Positions 27,401-42,400 of a stretch of 64,000 nucleotides of DNA are shown one piece after another (position 1 is the first letter of the stretch; each line of letters opens with the position of its first letter). Source of the DNA: Colius striatus (taxonomy: Eukaryota; Chordata; Aves; Coliiformes; Coliidae); contig NC_084759.1 of assembly GCF_028858725.1 (NCBI RefSeq), forward strand, positions 177,349,770 through 177,413,769. Reading direction: 5' to 3'. A model generated the notes under the pieces. It searched no databases, had not been told where the DNA came from, and worked only from the letters and a program-made list of their open reading frames with translations. The position numbers were made by a program, and so were the translations under genes.

Positions 27401-30400
27401 ATACTGTACCCAAAGATCTAAAACATATCTGCTACTAGACCCAGTAGTGTAAATATACACCCAGTGAAATAAACTTCACAAGGTAAAGAATCTTTGAAGA
27501 GATTGCCAACTTATTTGGGATTTGCAAAATTAACACTTGTGTTAGAAGAGAAGCTCAGTGCAGGACATACAGCTTAGATGCTGTGCCCCATTTGACTAAT
27601 GGGAACACACTGGGTATTGAACTAATTGACTTCATGCACATTATGTGTACACGGTGAAAATTATTCCTATCACAGAACTAAGACCTGTATCCACAACTAG
27701 AAGGGGTCAGTTTCCTACACTACAATAGAGATTGCCAGTTAGGGGCTGGATAGTAGCTGACAAGGCACAAAGTGATTGTTTGCATTAAGTACCAGACCAC
27801 TATGTATCATAAAGGCTCTAGGGAGACCTTATAGGAGCTTTTCAGTACTTGAAAGGGACCTACGGGAAGGATGTGGAAGGAAACATGGTGGACTAGATGA
27901 GCCTCCTTAGAGGTCCCTTCCAACCCTTACCCTTCTATGACTCTATAAGCAAGCTTTCTCTCTAAGGAACAGGTAAAAGTACATCAATAGTCCCACTACA
28001 GTCTTAGGCCTTATTTAAAAGGTGTATCACAAGACTATTTCATATTGAAATACAGCCCCGTTCAAGCCAGTATAAAGACAGATATTCAACCTGGGAAAAC
28101 AAAAATTACAGGCTATCAAGAATTGACAGTAAATTGTTCTTTCTGATCTACGAAATGGTGGCCAGTAACATCAGATCTGGGAGGCAGTGACCTACATCGT
28201 CTGTGTAGAGATTGCTGGATTGATTCAGTTCTTAATTTCTCACTATACCAGTCTCCTCTGGTTTTGCAAAATTTGATTTACAGCAAATATACAGTAAACA
28301 GTGTCACTAAAGATACACGGATTCTGAAGTCTAAGAAAAAGTCAGTTAAATGTAATACAGCTCATTTGGGAGTGAGGTTTGGGCTTTTTCTGAATAAGCT
28401 CTCTGAAAATTACATTAGCAAAGCATAACTGAATCATTAGAGGTAAAAATGATAATGCTTCCAAGTTAAATACCTAAACTAAATATACTCTTGATTCCAT
28501 TCCGCTAAACAAATCTGCCAATAACACCTCACTTAACAATTCCCTGCAGGGAATCTTGTGGTCTGCTCTGCAAAATATCACGGCAATTTCTCGAAGGCAG
28601 GCAAGCTGCATCATGCGTGTCCACCGTAAGAGCTGCTAATCAAACATCTAGAATCCATTTGAGAAAGAGAAATGCACATATCCATGTAGCTAGCACATTC
28701 CAGTAAACTCCCTCTTTCTTAAACAGCAGGCAACTGCCTTCAAGGCTGTAGGAAAATCTGTATGGCAACAAGTAGACAGAGAAACAAAGAAATATTTGTT
28801 TCTATCATTGTGAGAACAAGATACACCTATTAAACTGCAGTCTGTAAAGGCTCTGCTGCATACTGATCACCGTGGCATATCCTAAGAATGAAAAGAACTT
28901 CAATGTGACCTATATTCTATGTCTTCTTAGAGCCTGGGAAGCACCCTTGAATCTAATTTTAAAAGCTACCATGTAAAACCAATTAGGATAGGATCCACTA
29001 AGCCAATCACTTTTGAAAGCCTCTCCTGTAACAAGCTACAAAGATGAAACGGCTTTATAGATTTACTGCCTAATAAAGGGAAAGATTTGAAAACTATGAG
29101 GAAACTGTGTATTATCTTTTTTTTTTTTAATGAAGCAAGTCTTCAAATTTTAGTTACATCATATTACTGTAATATCTATATATTTTTATTCCTAGGTTGT
29201 ACTCAGAACACATCACATTACACCTGCATTACCAAAACACCTCTAACAGATTAGCTGCCAATTTAATAACAGCTTTATTATCTCATCTTGCTGAAAGAAA
29301 ATGTGATTATCTGATTTAAACAGTACTATGAGTCAACATCAGAATTTTATCAAACAAAATTGTGATGCAGTGATGAAATCATGGGAAGCTATCATGAAAA
29401 AGGTGAGCAAAGTCTTTGTATTAAATTGTATCTATTTTATTTTGAGAAAAATTTGTGGCTTTGTTAAACTCACCAACACCACCACACAGACACACACACA
29501 CACACACACACACATACATACAGTCCCTGCTGCCTGTTTAATTAATCCTGTGGGACAAATTCTGTTTTTACTGTAAAATCTATTAAGTGATGTGTGCATA
29601 ATGATTTTGTTAAATCTCAAATTGCTCTTTTAATTAATTGTTAATTTACTTAGCATACTGTGCTGTCTACTGAAGTGACATTATTGAGTACTTCAAATGT
29701 TTGTCACATTACAGAAAAAAAAGAAAGAAAAGAAAAAGAAGAGGAATAGATATAAGACACTACACACCTCAGTGTGAAGTAGGGAAAAAAAATCATTGGC
29801 TGTAATGGGGCTGGGGAGAGGTTAAGAACCCTCATTGCTTCATAAATAGATTTCAAAATAAAGAAGCTGACATGTGGCAATAGAGCTTCTATATTGTAAC
29901 ATCATGACTTGGTCTCTCTTGACTTGCACGGTTCCTGGAGAAGCATGTTACAGGGATTAAATCCCTTTGAATGTTAATGTGTTCCTCTTTTGAACCACAA
30001 AGAACATTAATCCTCCTCCCCTCATCTACCAACAGCTGCACTGTTTTTTCCTACTTGACAGAGTGGAACCAGATAGCATGGCATGATTGACTTGAACGTA
30101 AATATTGCTATTTGATTTTGAACTGCTTATTTTTTGAGGAAATTTAACAAACTTGTCATCACCTTAGCGTAGCACAAATAAGAATAAGTGTTCAGGGCCT
30201 GGAAACCTTTTTCTAAACAATTGTATCAGAAGAATTCTAAAAAGAGTTTATTATGTTATTACAAAAATATAGTAATATAAAGACCCCCACACTTTACAAT
30301 ACCCTCAAACATTTACAGTGACTAGTACAGGAAGTCAGACTGGAATGTTCCCAGAGAAAGGGCATACATGTGTGTACACAAATACACATGTGTATATAAA

Positions 30401-33400
30401 TACTCAGATCACGGAAAAGTGGGTGTTAAACTGAACAGCTACAGCTCAGCTCAGGCATGATTCTGGCATATACATTTAAGAGTAATACATAAAATCTTTA
30501 AGCATTAATCTCAACCTGACACAAAACTCTCATCTGATTACTTCATGTAGCTTGCAAAACGATTCAAATTTCCCGAGAAGTTAGAAAAGGTAGGAAAAGA
30601 ATATGCAACCCGACCATAAAACAATGCCACTAAATTTCTGTTAAAAAAAAAATATTTTCACACATTTGAAGAGTCCTAAGTCAGATCAATTGTCAGAGTG
30701 CTTTTCATTCAGATTTAAATGTACAACTGACTTGATAAGCTAACACAAAACCTGGTCTCTACATATAAGCCTTTAGAGTCCCAAATTTCAAAGCCAGGAA
30801 ACAAATCTCATTATATTTACTATTTTGAATTTTCATAGACATTTTACAATCATTTTCACTTTTTGGCCATCTCTATTCTTTGGATTATTTAGAAATATCA
30901 ACACTGCAAAAGCAGTTTATATATAAGAAGTTAAAAAGAAACTAGCATAGTTTATGTTCAGAAAAGAGATTATGCTGATTAATTAATGGAAGTTTCCAGT
31001 CCATTACAGAAATCCTCAAAAGATCATCTGATACTACACTGAAGCCTCTGGCACAAATTATTTTTTACAATGAATGTGTATTGTGCTGATGCACTTTTAA
31101 AAAATCACAGTACTACTGAGAACATCTAATAATATTACGCTTCACTTATTTCTGTAGTCCCAAAAGCAGCTCAATCTGTTAGACAGCATACAGGCTGAAA
31201 TTGCTATGACAGAAAAGAGTAAGTATTTCCATACAAATTACAAATATTAGTATCATACCTGCCCTGATGAGCAACTTGACACTTTTACAATAAAGATGCT
31301 TAACAAAAATGACTCTCGCATTTATGATATGAGCTATAACTAAGGACTAAGAGTTATTAACATACTTAAAAATAATCACAAACCTATTTTAATCATGAAT
31401 ATGAGTGCATTTAGGATTCTACTTACTTAAAACATATTTATGTGTATGCCTTCTTTTAAATTCACCTTGGATATTTTAATAGAGTTAAAGTTCTGGATTA
31501 CCTTGCATTTTCAACTGAGGTATCATCACACTCAAGAACATAATGGTAATGGTCTGCTACGTGCATGGACACTCTTACCTCACAATTAAAGCAAGGTAAT
31601 TCAAGGTAGTTTTAGTGTGCACTGGTGGATTTATAATGTGAGACAGAAATGGGCATGAAGACAGTTACGTAGCATTTGCCATGTAGCACCTTGCTAGCCA
31701 GCTGTCCAAAAAAAAACCAAACCCAAGCACATCCCACACAAAACATATTATTATGGAAATAGACATGTGGTAAGAAAAGTGTACTATAGGGAAAGAAAAG
31801 CATGAAAGACATTAGAGATGACAACCGTTGGATTCTAAAATTATGGAAAAGTGTTTAAGTATCGTGCCTGGGTGGAAGAGATGTTTTTCCAATGATATGA
31901 AATTTTAAGTCAGAAAATTTATCACCTACTTCTACTACATTCAACAATTTTAGCACTGAAAAAAAAAATTAGTTCTTTTTGGCTTACAAAGGTGAACCAC
32001 ATCCTAAGCCCCAGTAATTAGAATACGTCAAACAGAAAAGAATGAGGAGTTTGTGAAACAGACTTGGTAAGATCATACGGAAAGGCTTTGCCCAAAGACT
32101 CTGGAGTAGGGACAAAATGAACTACACTTCACTCCGGCTCTGTGTGCCTAAGAATACTGCATCTGATCTCTATTAACATCCATCACATATTCTCTAGTCT
32201 GGTAAACTGGTCTTAAAAGTGAATACAGATGAAACGAATATCCACGTTACCACATTTCATGCAAGTCTGCAGTTCAGAAACAATGTTAATACAAGTAATT
32301 TTCTAAGCACTGCAAACCATGTTGTTTAGACATTCTTCATACAGAAGCATAGACAGATTTTTATGTACTCTCAATTCAAGGAAAGGGGGGGTGGAAAGGT
32401 GAGAAGAGGAAGAAAAGTGCTTCAAATAGCTTAACACTGACCCATTCAAGCAGTTAAGGAGCAGCTTGGAACAGCTCCAAAGGCTAAAGTAGTCCTCTTT
32501 CCAGTTGTGCTTGGACACATGAAAGATGAACATGTTTCAGTATTTCAAGCAATGCTTAGGCTTGGAATATCTGACATGTTACTCCATTTTTAGTTTGAAA
32601 AGAAACAGAAAAACGTATTTGCTTATTTGAGGTAGTATTTGATTAAAATGTTTTGGGGATTAACAAGATATACTGAGGAGGCTGGGGCATGGGGAAAAAA
32701 ATAAAAATGACCTTAAACAGCAGGAGGAAACAGAACAAAATGGAAAAAACTCTCAGAATCTGGTTGTTACAGTAGCACCATCCTGCCCTCCATGGAACTC
32801 TTCCCTTTCATCCCCAACTTATGTAGAGCTTTTATATAGCTGAATGTAAGATTTGTCTCCTTATTAATGTTAATTAGAAATATGGAATCATGCTCATTTT
32901 CTTCAAGTTAAATTCTAGCTGTTTGTAGTAGTGCTTCTGTTTATCTCTTAATCTAATCTTTTTTGTTATTTCATTTTATACTTCTTATTTATCTTAGTCT
33001 TTAAACTTTGGTGTTACTTATGCACATTACAATGCTAATGAGATTACACAGACTTTTTATGGACACCATTAGTAAGTCTGCATGTGATCCAAGTGCATCA
33101 TATAACTCAAAATATGCTATTACTACTTTCCAGTAGTTAAGGCTAATACCATCATATGGATTAATTCAACAGATAGTAATAGATGCTTTATTTGCATTTA
33201 AGTCATAGAATCCTGTGATGACTTTGTGAACGCCTTTTGTAGTCTTTTCCACCACAGATAATGAACAAATCTGTTTGAACATCAATACTAATAGTTTTTA
33301 ATTAAAAGATAAAAAAGATTGTTTTAAAACTCAGACAACCGCAAAACAATAAAAGTACTGGAGGACAAGAACATAATGGTTAAAAAAGTACTAACAAAAT

Positions 33401-36400
33401 TCATTTGCATTGCACTTTACTAATTGGGGACACAGACAGAAGCTACAATAAAACAGCATACACTGTTGATAGGAGACATTGCTTCATCCTCAAGAGAATT
33501 TCTTTCGCAGTTGTCCTCTAAGTTTAATCTTACTGTTGTGGCATCTCTTATTCTTTTTAATAGCTCAGAACCAGGACAGCTCAGTAAGCTATCAATGAAA
33601 AGAATTAGAGTATAAACTAAAATTATGCACTAATGAAAGGAACACTGAAAAGCGTAACTTGACTTTTTCACACTTTACAGTATTGTTGGATTTTAAGTCA
33701 CACCATCTGTTTAGTGAAATAATGCTCAATGAAATACCAGTTGTAAGCAGGAAGTCAGAGGCAATTCAGAACTCGTATCAGGTTTCCTTCCAGGCAGAGA
33801 AGAAAGGAATGGTAGAAGAGCTTATGTTTGTATTGAGAAGAATAAGATTTTTAAGCCCATACACTTTCCAGTTCTATAAGGGCTATACAAGCTAAAAAGT
33901 TTCCTTTTTGCCGCTATCCATCCTAGATAGCCAACTTAGTTATGATTCAGAAATTTAGACAACTCTTTTCCTCACGTAAAAGTATTGCAAAATATTTACT
34001 GAAGAAGACTTCAACTTACCTGATGAAGATCATTGCCCAAAACATATTCCTGAAAGTAACCTGGCGCAGCTGATGACGCTCTAATGGCTTGCCACAGTTT
34101 ATACTGACAGCCTCCCATATAATGAGACTTAACTCCAGGAAAGTGATTGTAGTTTCTGAAAACAAATGCTTTCAGTGGTGTTCCTCTGTTTACAATGGTG
34201 CTTACTGCCGCTACCTAGGGAGTTAGGAGCAACAAAAAGAGTTATATATGATGATAGTAACAGCTTTCCACAATGTGAAATTCAGTTTCTACTATAATGC
34301 ATCTCTAGAATCCTACTTGGTTCATTATTTATCTGCTTAATTATAGTGCCTACCTAAATGTTTGAAAGTAAAAATAAACCAAATCAACACCTCTCCTCCC
34401 GAACTCCCTAAAGAAAATGCTATTTTCAAAATGAAATTGTTTCTACTTGCTACTCTGTTACTGCCAGTATCTATCCATTGATATTCAAGCAGAAAAAGCT
34501 GAAATATTATTAAATCACCTATATACAACTAAGTGAAGAGTCAAAATTATATTTTCATTAACTAAAACATATGATTGCAAACTCCTTACATCTTACATTT
34601 AATCACAGGAGGTGGGAGTATCTATAGTTAAAAGGTGATCATTACAATGTACAAGAATTCCTAGTGATGATGCACCCGGCCTGGCTGGCACTGTCAGAAA
34701 AATACTCTTCCGTAGCCAAGTGGGTGTCGGACTCTATTTTGTTTACTATTTGACAGACTAGGGTGTTTTTGATCAGTTACTCAACAGCACTAGCAGCTGA
34801 CACCGTGATAGCACTGTATTAATTTCCACTCTTCAGCTACATATGTTAAACCCTTTGATTCACATTAATTGCATTCTTATAGGAAAGAAAACAAGAACAG
34901 TACAACTTTTGTATGACAACACATAACCAACACACATGCATGATATGTATGCCATCATTTGACGGAAATTTCCTGTTCTTGTCAAAAGTAAAGTTTGGTC
35001 CTAAGCGTTACCAGAAGTGGTAAGAAAAAAATCTTTGCAAAAAATTTAATTAAGAACCTTATCAAACTGATGCTTGAATTAATTTTTAGTAATAGCTATA
35101 TACACCTCTACTTCATAACGGAGTCTAAATTGCAAAGTACTGAGCACTTTCTAGAAAAATCCATCTCGTCATGACTTCAACAGCACCAAAGTACACAACT
35201 GCACGTTTTATTTTGATTTTGCTGTGCCTTACAAAGAATGCCACCACTACAAAGCAACTGCTGGAAATAGCTAGTTTCAACTCTATTTATATTCCCATTT
35301 TATTACCAAAGAGCATGGAAGGAAGCCAAAGATCCTGGTTCAAAGATAACTTTCAAGTCAATGTAGGATAGCTTCTCTCTCAGAGAGCAACATACCACTC
35401 CAGTCTTTTCATGTCCTTGTTTTAGACATGGAATAGGAACGCAGTCAGTCAAGCACATGTTGCTATGTTTAGAAAAATGTGAATATCTTCCATTTAACAG
35501 TAAAGCATCAAATATAGTGCTATGACACCAAAACACCTGTTAATTACAGATTGTTCTGAAATATGCGCTATTATATTTCTCTTCTTTCTTCACACTCTAT
35601 CCTTCACTAAAAATAAAATACCCGCGCTTGCTCATCTTTCATTCTCGTGCTGCTGCTGTAAATAATACTCCTCCAATTAACTGATGTCCTTTATATTATA
35701 CAGGAAGAGTAGAGAACTTGAGGCAAATGTGACTGCAGAAAACTTAGCAATCCAGGTAAAAGTGCAGAGAAGCCCTGTTCTCTCACTAACACAGTGAGAC
35801 AACCTGATCTAGGTAGACCTGCTTTAGCAGGGGAGTTGGATGAGATGACCTCTAGTGGTCCCTTCCAACCCCTACCATTCCGTGATGCTGAGTGTGATTC
35901 AGTGTTATTTTATATGGGAGCCTGGAGAGCACATCGACACTGTTCAACCAATATTCTTCTAGGGATAGTACTCTTACTCCTGTCTCTTAAAAGTACTTGT
36001 GGAATACACAACCAGTATTTACCTTATAAAGCTGTACTTACCTTTGGACATTTGGAATTTCTTGCAGTTTCAATCATAAGATTTGAGCCCATTTTTTCTC
36101 TACAAATAAATGTAAAAAAAAAATTAAAAATGTTCCATCAGTTCAGCATCAATAGAAGACATTCACTTTCATCATCTTTACTCTGAGAACTCTGCATTTA
36201 AAGGAAGCAATGCTTGGATTGCACTTTAATAATCAGATTTCTACAGTTGACTTCAGTGGGGCAATACTTCAAACCTTCTGGGCTGTCGGAAATAAGTGCG
36301 AAGCATGATTCAGGTCTTGATTCAGTGACTCAATTCACCATATACTTCAGGACTACTCAATTTGTGAGAGCAAAACAGTACTTTTGCTAAATTTAAGAAT

Positions 36401-39400
36401 TAAAAAAATTAGTACCTTTATTAAACAGTTCTGTAGTAATGAAAATTACTCTCCTGAACTGTTACAAAACAAAAGCTAAGGAAAGAAATATGCCATTCTA
36501 CATGCTTTAGAAGTGAAAACATCCACATGTAATTTTCTGTAATAATAATTGAATATGAATTTTACATCCCTTTCTGAGGGGGAATTTTTTCCATATACAT
36601 ACATTTTTATAAACCTAGCAGTGAAATCACATGAATGGTCAGCACTGTAATTTATCATCCCATCAGCATCAGAGTATGCAAGCTAGGTGCTAACTAGAAG
36701 GTAGTCTTCTTGCACAGTGCAGGGGACTGGAGGATATCAGCATTATAGCCAGTAATCTTGTATCAGCAGCTATTTCAACTTTGATTTTTTTCAGAGTAAA
36801 GGTATAAAACTCTACAGAGTGAGTATTCATCCATAATGATTCCAAACAGGCTTCCATTGAATTCATCAAGTTTTCCTCCTCCCCTTGAACATATACAGGT
36901 GGTACATCTACCAACTGTGGGTAAAAGAAGATAAACAAAAGAAGCTCCAAATGCTACAAGAGCAATAGTCCTCAAAGTAGCCAGTAAACTGTATTTGTAA
37001 GCAGGACAATTTTCTGTTGCACTAGTAGTTATTTGTGCCTGAAGAATGGCTGTGTACGTGTCCCCGTGAGAGAAGAAGGAAGAGAGACAGTTTCTAGTCT
37101 TATGAGAAGACTGCTGTTGACACTATTTTTCTACCAATAGTGCTGTTTTGTTTTGCGTTTCCCATAAGTGCATTAATTTCAGTCTCACAATCACCAAAGT
37201 GAAGGAGAAGAGTGCCATCTGCATTCACTAACTGATTACAGGAGACAAAGGCACACAAAACCAGGAAGCATGAACATACAGAAACAAATTATGAGACTGA
37301 TAGAGATGAGATAGGAAAGATCAACTGATTGGCATCACTTTCATGTGCTACTTCTTAAATATCTGTGTTAAGTTACTTCCCCCAAACCCTGAATGCAAAG
37401 ATTAAAAAACTACATAAGCAATATCCACTGCTTAATCACAGCAAGTGTCAAACTGAGTAATTTATTTTCTAACATGTTGTTGCAGACACTTCAGAGTAGG
37501 TACAAGAAATCCCTTAATTTACTACTTTTAGACATTAAGGTCTGAAGAATTTATTTTAGATTTTGTTGCTAGCATTAATATTGTAATTGCACATTATATA
37601 GATGTCTTTCCCAAGCCTCTCCATTCAATTATTTTCTTTGGCAAAGTCACAACACAATTAATTCCACAGTTTATTCACGTACTGCGTTAAAACAAAAAGT
37701 CTCCTAATTCCATTGAATAATCCCTTTATTGGAGAAAAGACAAGAAAGGTAATTCAAGACAGCTTACTATGTCAAGTAATTACTGTTTAAAAAAGCAACG
37801 TTAAGAGCTCTTATTCCTCTGTGAGAGCTGTCCTTAGGTCACTGGCTACTTTTTACCAATCTTGCAAGAGAAACATTCTCTAAAATGAAGTAACTGGGAC
37901 TGTAAATAGTATTTTAAATGAAACTGTATTATGGATGACTATAATGGCATTCTATAATGTTTTCTGTATTTCCAATCTCAACCATCACACATCAAACCAT
38001 CTATTTGACCACAAGTATACAGATGTTTCATTAAATTGTCCATGGTAAGATCCAAATCACTTTTGATATTAAAGTTAGTTTAAATCCTGCAAGCATTTTA
38101 CATTTCTCCACTCGTGGGTTTTTACTTTAGAGGTAAATGGAAAAATAGGATGGCAAATTAAATTATCAGCTTTGTTTCTGTCTGTGACCTCTGTCCTCCA
38201 GACATGATCTACTTAAACAAGAAGTCTCCTTTACAAATGTTGCTCCTTCATTGCTTTGAGTCACTAATATTGCAACACTTATTGCAATAATGCTATGAAG
38301 AATATATTGCCAACCACATGCTTAAAGAAATATTCCAACAGGCTAGGGCCAGGGTGCAATCAAACAGTCTAGAAAAAGAGCAATCAACTCAAAAGGCAAC
38401 ATTTTCACTTTTACTACCTTCTAACAGCAACAAATGTACCAGGAAACCATGACACATTTACCAAACCTTCAGGAAAGCTTTTTATGTTCCATAAGGACAG
38501 AGAATACCTCACGGATAATGCTGCAAGACCTGTAAAGTGTGTCTGGAGTGACTAACTGGTACAGTTACTCAGGTACTGGCTCATCAATCACTGGAGAGAT
38601 GTCTCAATTTATACTCCCTTTTCCATAACAAATACTGGTTTGAAGTGTTGTTACTTGTAATCCCAAATACATGCATTATCCATTTTCGTACCAACTGAGA
38701 ACACTACCCTTCCTTCTGTAATAGTGCTTGATTGCTTCTCAATCTTACAAATTCCCATAATGGGATTTTAGTTGTCTTATGAAAATCCTTAGTTGTTCAC
38801 CAAATTTCTCCAGCAGTTTCTCAAGATAACATAAAAGAAGAAAGCTATACATGTAAACAACAGTCCAAATAAAACAGGAAATTTGGAACCTATAAGCCAG
38901 GTACTTCTAACAAATGAGTTCAATACAGCATTACTTAGACTGATGCACTGTAAGTATAATTTTCTGCATAAAGTCATAAAAGTAACTGATTAAAACCCAC
39001 CCCCAAATCGCAATTTAAGGAATACATAAGGAGAGTTAAAATAAATACACAGAGAAAAATAAAATCAACACTCGGAATAAAAAGTTAACCAAAATTAGTT
39101 GCCATTTTCTGAAATGGAATTGATAATATGCTGCATGAATGCATGCAACATTAGCCTAATGCATCATTAGCTTAATTATTTTCAGCATGAATACTTTCTG
39201 GCAGAAAATAATACTATCCATATTGTAGTAGAGCTAAATGTGTATTGCATGCCTGTACACTGTAAACAGATACTCCATTTCAAAGAAAGGTAGACAAGTC
39301 TACACCATTTTAACAACAAAACCCTACCCAATACAATCAAGGCTTCAAATTGAAAACAAAATGTGAAGCACTTTTCCCAGGCAATGACTGAACATTAGAC

Positions 39401-42400
39401 CCAAGCTTCTTATTGCCATAAAGAGATGCTATATAATCTTTCAATTCTCTTGTTAGTTCTTGGCTTCCATGCCACAGGGAAGCTTAGAGAAATCCCCGCT
39501 GTTTCAGTAAAACATTGTGTAGGCATAATATCTCCCTAAAATTGCAAAACTAGGTCAACAAAAAGTAATTCGTTGATCGGTATGTTTCATTTTTAACTTA
39601 ATCTATGGATGATATATTAATTGCCTGGCTTCTGTCTCTTGCACTGGAGTAGAGAGTTGTGTTTAACTCCATCATGTGTCACATGTAGCTGCAAAGAATA
39701 ACAGCATTTTTATTAAAGGCATGTAAAATACTTTCACGTGAGGTAATTCTGGTTTTTGCAAGACTTCTTTTAGTTTAGCAGGGGAGACAAAGAGGGAAGG
39801 CAGAGAAATATATGTCTTCTAAATGAGAGGAGATCACTATAGCTGAGAAAAAAACACCCCTGATGTTATTTGATAAATACAGTTATTCCTAAAAAAGGGC
39901 AGGAGCATGGAGTAGCAGTTCTTGGAAGTCTCTCTCCCTACTTCAGCAAAGAAGTGAGAGGCTTAAGACTCAGGCAGCATAGATAACGCTACTGTAATGC
40001 CTAGAAAAATACTCTTTCAATCCCATAAAACACATTAATCATGTTCCCAAAAGAACTTGTCATTACTTATCCAAAGAAACTTTTTACCATTTTATATTTG
40101 TCCTCAGAGGTTGTTTCATTTCTTTCAGCAGCAGTGGAGCTTACACTGCTTGGGAAACTATGACACTAGTTTGTTAAAAATTACAAACAATGGAACTATC
40201 AATACAAACACAGATGGAGAAACTGAATAATAACACTTGTACTAATTTCTTCCACTGCCTCTTCCTGAAGAGCCGTGAATGCATTTGTGTACGTTTCTAT
40301 GAACAAACAACATTTCACTGGCAACTCTGACACAGTAGACTTTTTTCATTGTAAACCTTACAGCTCATTTCCCTTTAAAATACAGCAGTTAAGAATAAAA
40401 ATCCCTCCTACACCACATTACTTCATTCACTACGTATCCTATAAGAAAAAAGGCACAGCAGGTGACTAGTAAAATCTGTAGCAGATGTATAATCAGTGAG
40501 ATCAAGCAGAGCTGGCAAGCATACAGGAATACAATCAGAAATCAGTGCACTAAAGCTTACTTTATTCCCCAGAAACAGAAATTATTACATTAAAGGCTTT
40601 CAATGTTTTGGTAAATATGAAAAAAGCTATTTCAAAAGAATGAGAGGATATGCTAATCCTTCCTAGTTGTTTTAAAAATTTGCTTACCAGTGAAATAACA
40701 ACAAAACCCAAGGCTTTTAGATATTATGCTAATTATTTTTCACCTGGTCATTTTTTACTTACTTGAGCATTTTTTCCCATATATCACTGTCATAAAAGGC
40801 ATGGCTCCAGCCCATTTTGACTGTTCCAACAATGACATTCTGTTTAAAAACATCTGATCCTAACTTGCGATACAGTTCTTCACAATCATCCAGAGGTATA
40901 TGGAACAACCCCAACATAAAAGCTAATATAGATCCTGAAAAAGAAATATTTGGAAATGTAAAATATAGCTTGGAGTAAGAGTATAAATTACCATTTAATG
41001 TAGTTCATAGGTTAGCAGAATAACTATCTTGAATAGGGAAGATCAATTGGTATTTAGATCACTAAATTCCTGTTCAAAGACCACAAACTATGTTTCAAAA
41101 AGACATAAATAAGACAGAAAGAGATATAGGAAGAGAGGCTACTTTCAAAAAGTGAACTATAAGAAGTTGAAAAATGGTATTATTTCATTTTGCAAATTTT
41201 GTGTCTGCAAACAAGTATATGGCAGAAAGCAAATTAAACCAATTCCTTTATTTGGAAAGAGAAATGAGTAAGAGAAATCTATGCTGTGAAATTAAAATGT
41301 ATTTGGAGCATTACTTGGTATTTGACAATCTCCGAGTCAGGAAAGAAAAATTCTAGGAGAATTCTGTAAAAATAAGGGAGTTTTGACTAGTTTGGAATCC
41401 ATTTGGTTGCAACCATTTATAATTAGTCATTCATAACTACTGGCATCTAGTGTGTGCCTAAAAAATATAACCTACCCTTGTAGGAACAACACAGCATCCA
41501 AAAAGCAAGGTTGCAGAATACCATCAAAGACTGGAAAAATATAATTAATGCATCACTACAATTCTTAGATATATTAAAGAGACATACAATATCTGCAAAT
41601 ATAATTGCCTAATAGTATGAGGACATGTAATTAGGCATTAGGAATAATTAGGACGCACGATATTTGGAATTTGGAAATGAATGCAATAGGTTTGTATAAA
41701 ATTAATTCTTAAAAAGAGTAAATTCTTGGAATAGAGTAAGAATAAGACATACACTGAAAGAACTACCTTCAGAAATTTAAAAATTACTTCAAAGAAAACA
41801 TGACTTCCAAGCTTATTTTGCTCTCACAAATTCCATCATCATTGACAGCTGAGTGTCAGTGGAATGATTTTTAAAATGTAGTACACGTGCTTAATGTAAC
41901 CTGGGCCTACATGGCATATAAAAATTTCATCAAGAGAAACCTGCTCAACTGCCAAATCACCAAATTCTTGTATTCAACATAGACTAAACATCTATTAACA
42001 GAGAAAAAAACATTTTCCTGACTCACACAAATTCTCTGCCACCTTCTTTTCCTCTTAACATTCCAGCACCAATTGTACAATACCACACATTTGCTATTTT
42101 AGTGAACAGTTTCAAAGACAAAGAGCCAAAATTCATACAAAATGCAAACTCATTTTCACATTTTCCATCAGATGGTCCTCACTGATTCTAACATTCTAAT
42201 GTTTCCATCCCATTCTGCTCTACAGCACAGACTCCTACATTCCAGCCACCATCTCAGACCTGACAGTGTGACTTCAGTGTGAAAAATTACCAGCTGGCTA
42301 ATGAGACATAAGACAGTCAAGGATACAACCTGAAAGAAATTACAAAGTATTCCTTCCTCCTTCAGTACTATCCAGACTTCATCTGAAGTGCTATTATCTG

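Larger units (their letters stand above)
15206..34019 (-). other. PNPLA8: PNPLA8 intron 8 (18.8 kb)
   Basis: The largest intron, between the exon carrying SSAAPGYF and the exon opening on the catalytic DGG. It contains four CR1 copies (15761-17985, 20115-20460, 21190-21556, 27814-27947), a CA microsatellite and a purine-rich tract. A GC-richer patch at about 15330-15490 is unexplained. From about 22000 to 34000, apart from those features, I see only AT-rich unique-looking sequence with no exon. Confidence 0.8.

Noticed and set aside
29328..29620. Open frames with Thr-His or Cys-Val repeats
   Set aside because: They cross the CA microsatellite in an intron and have no splice or similarity support.
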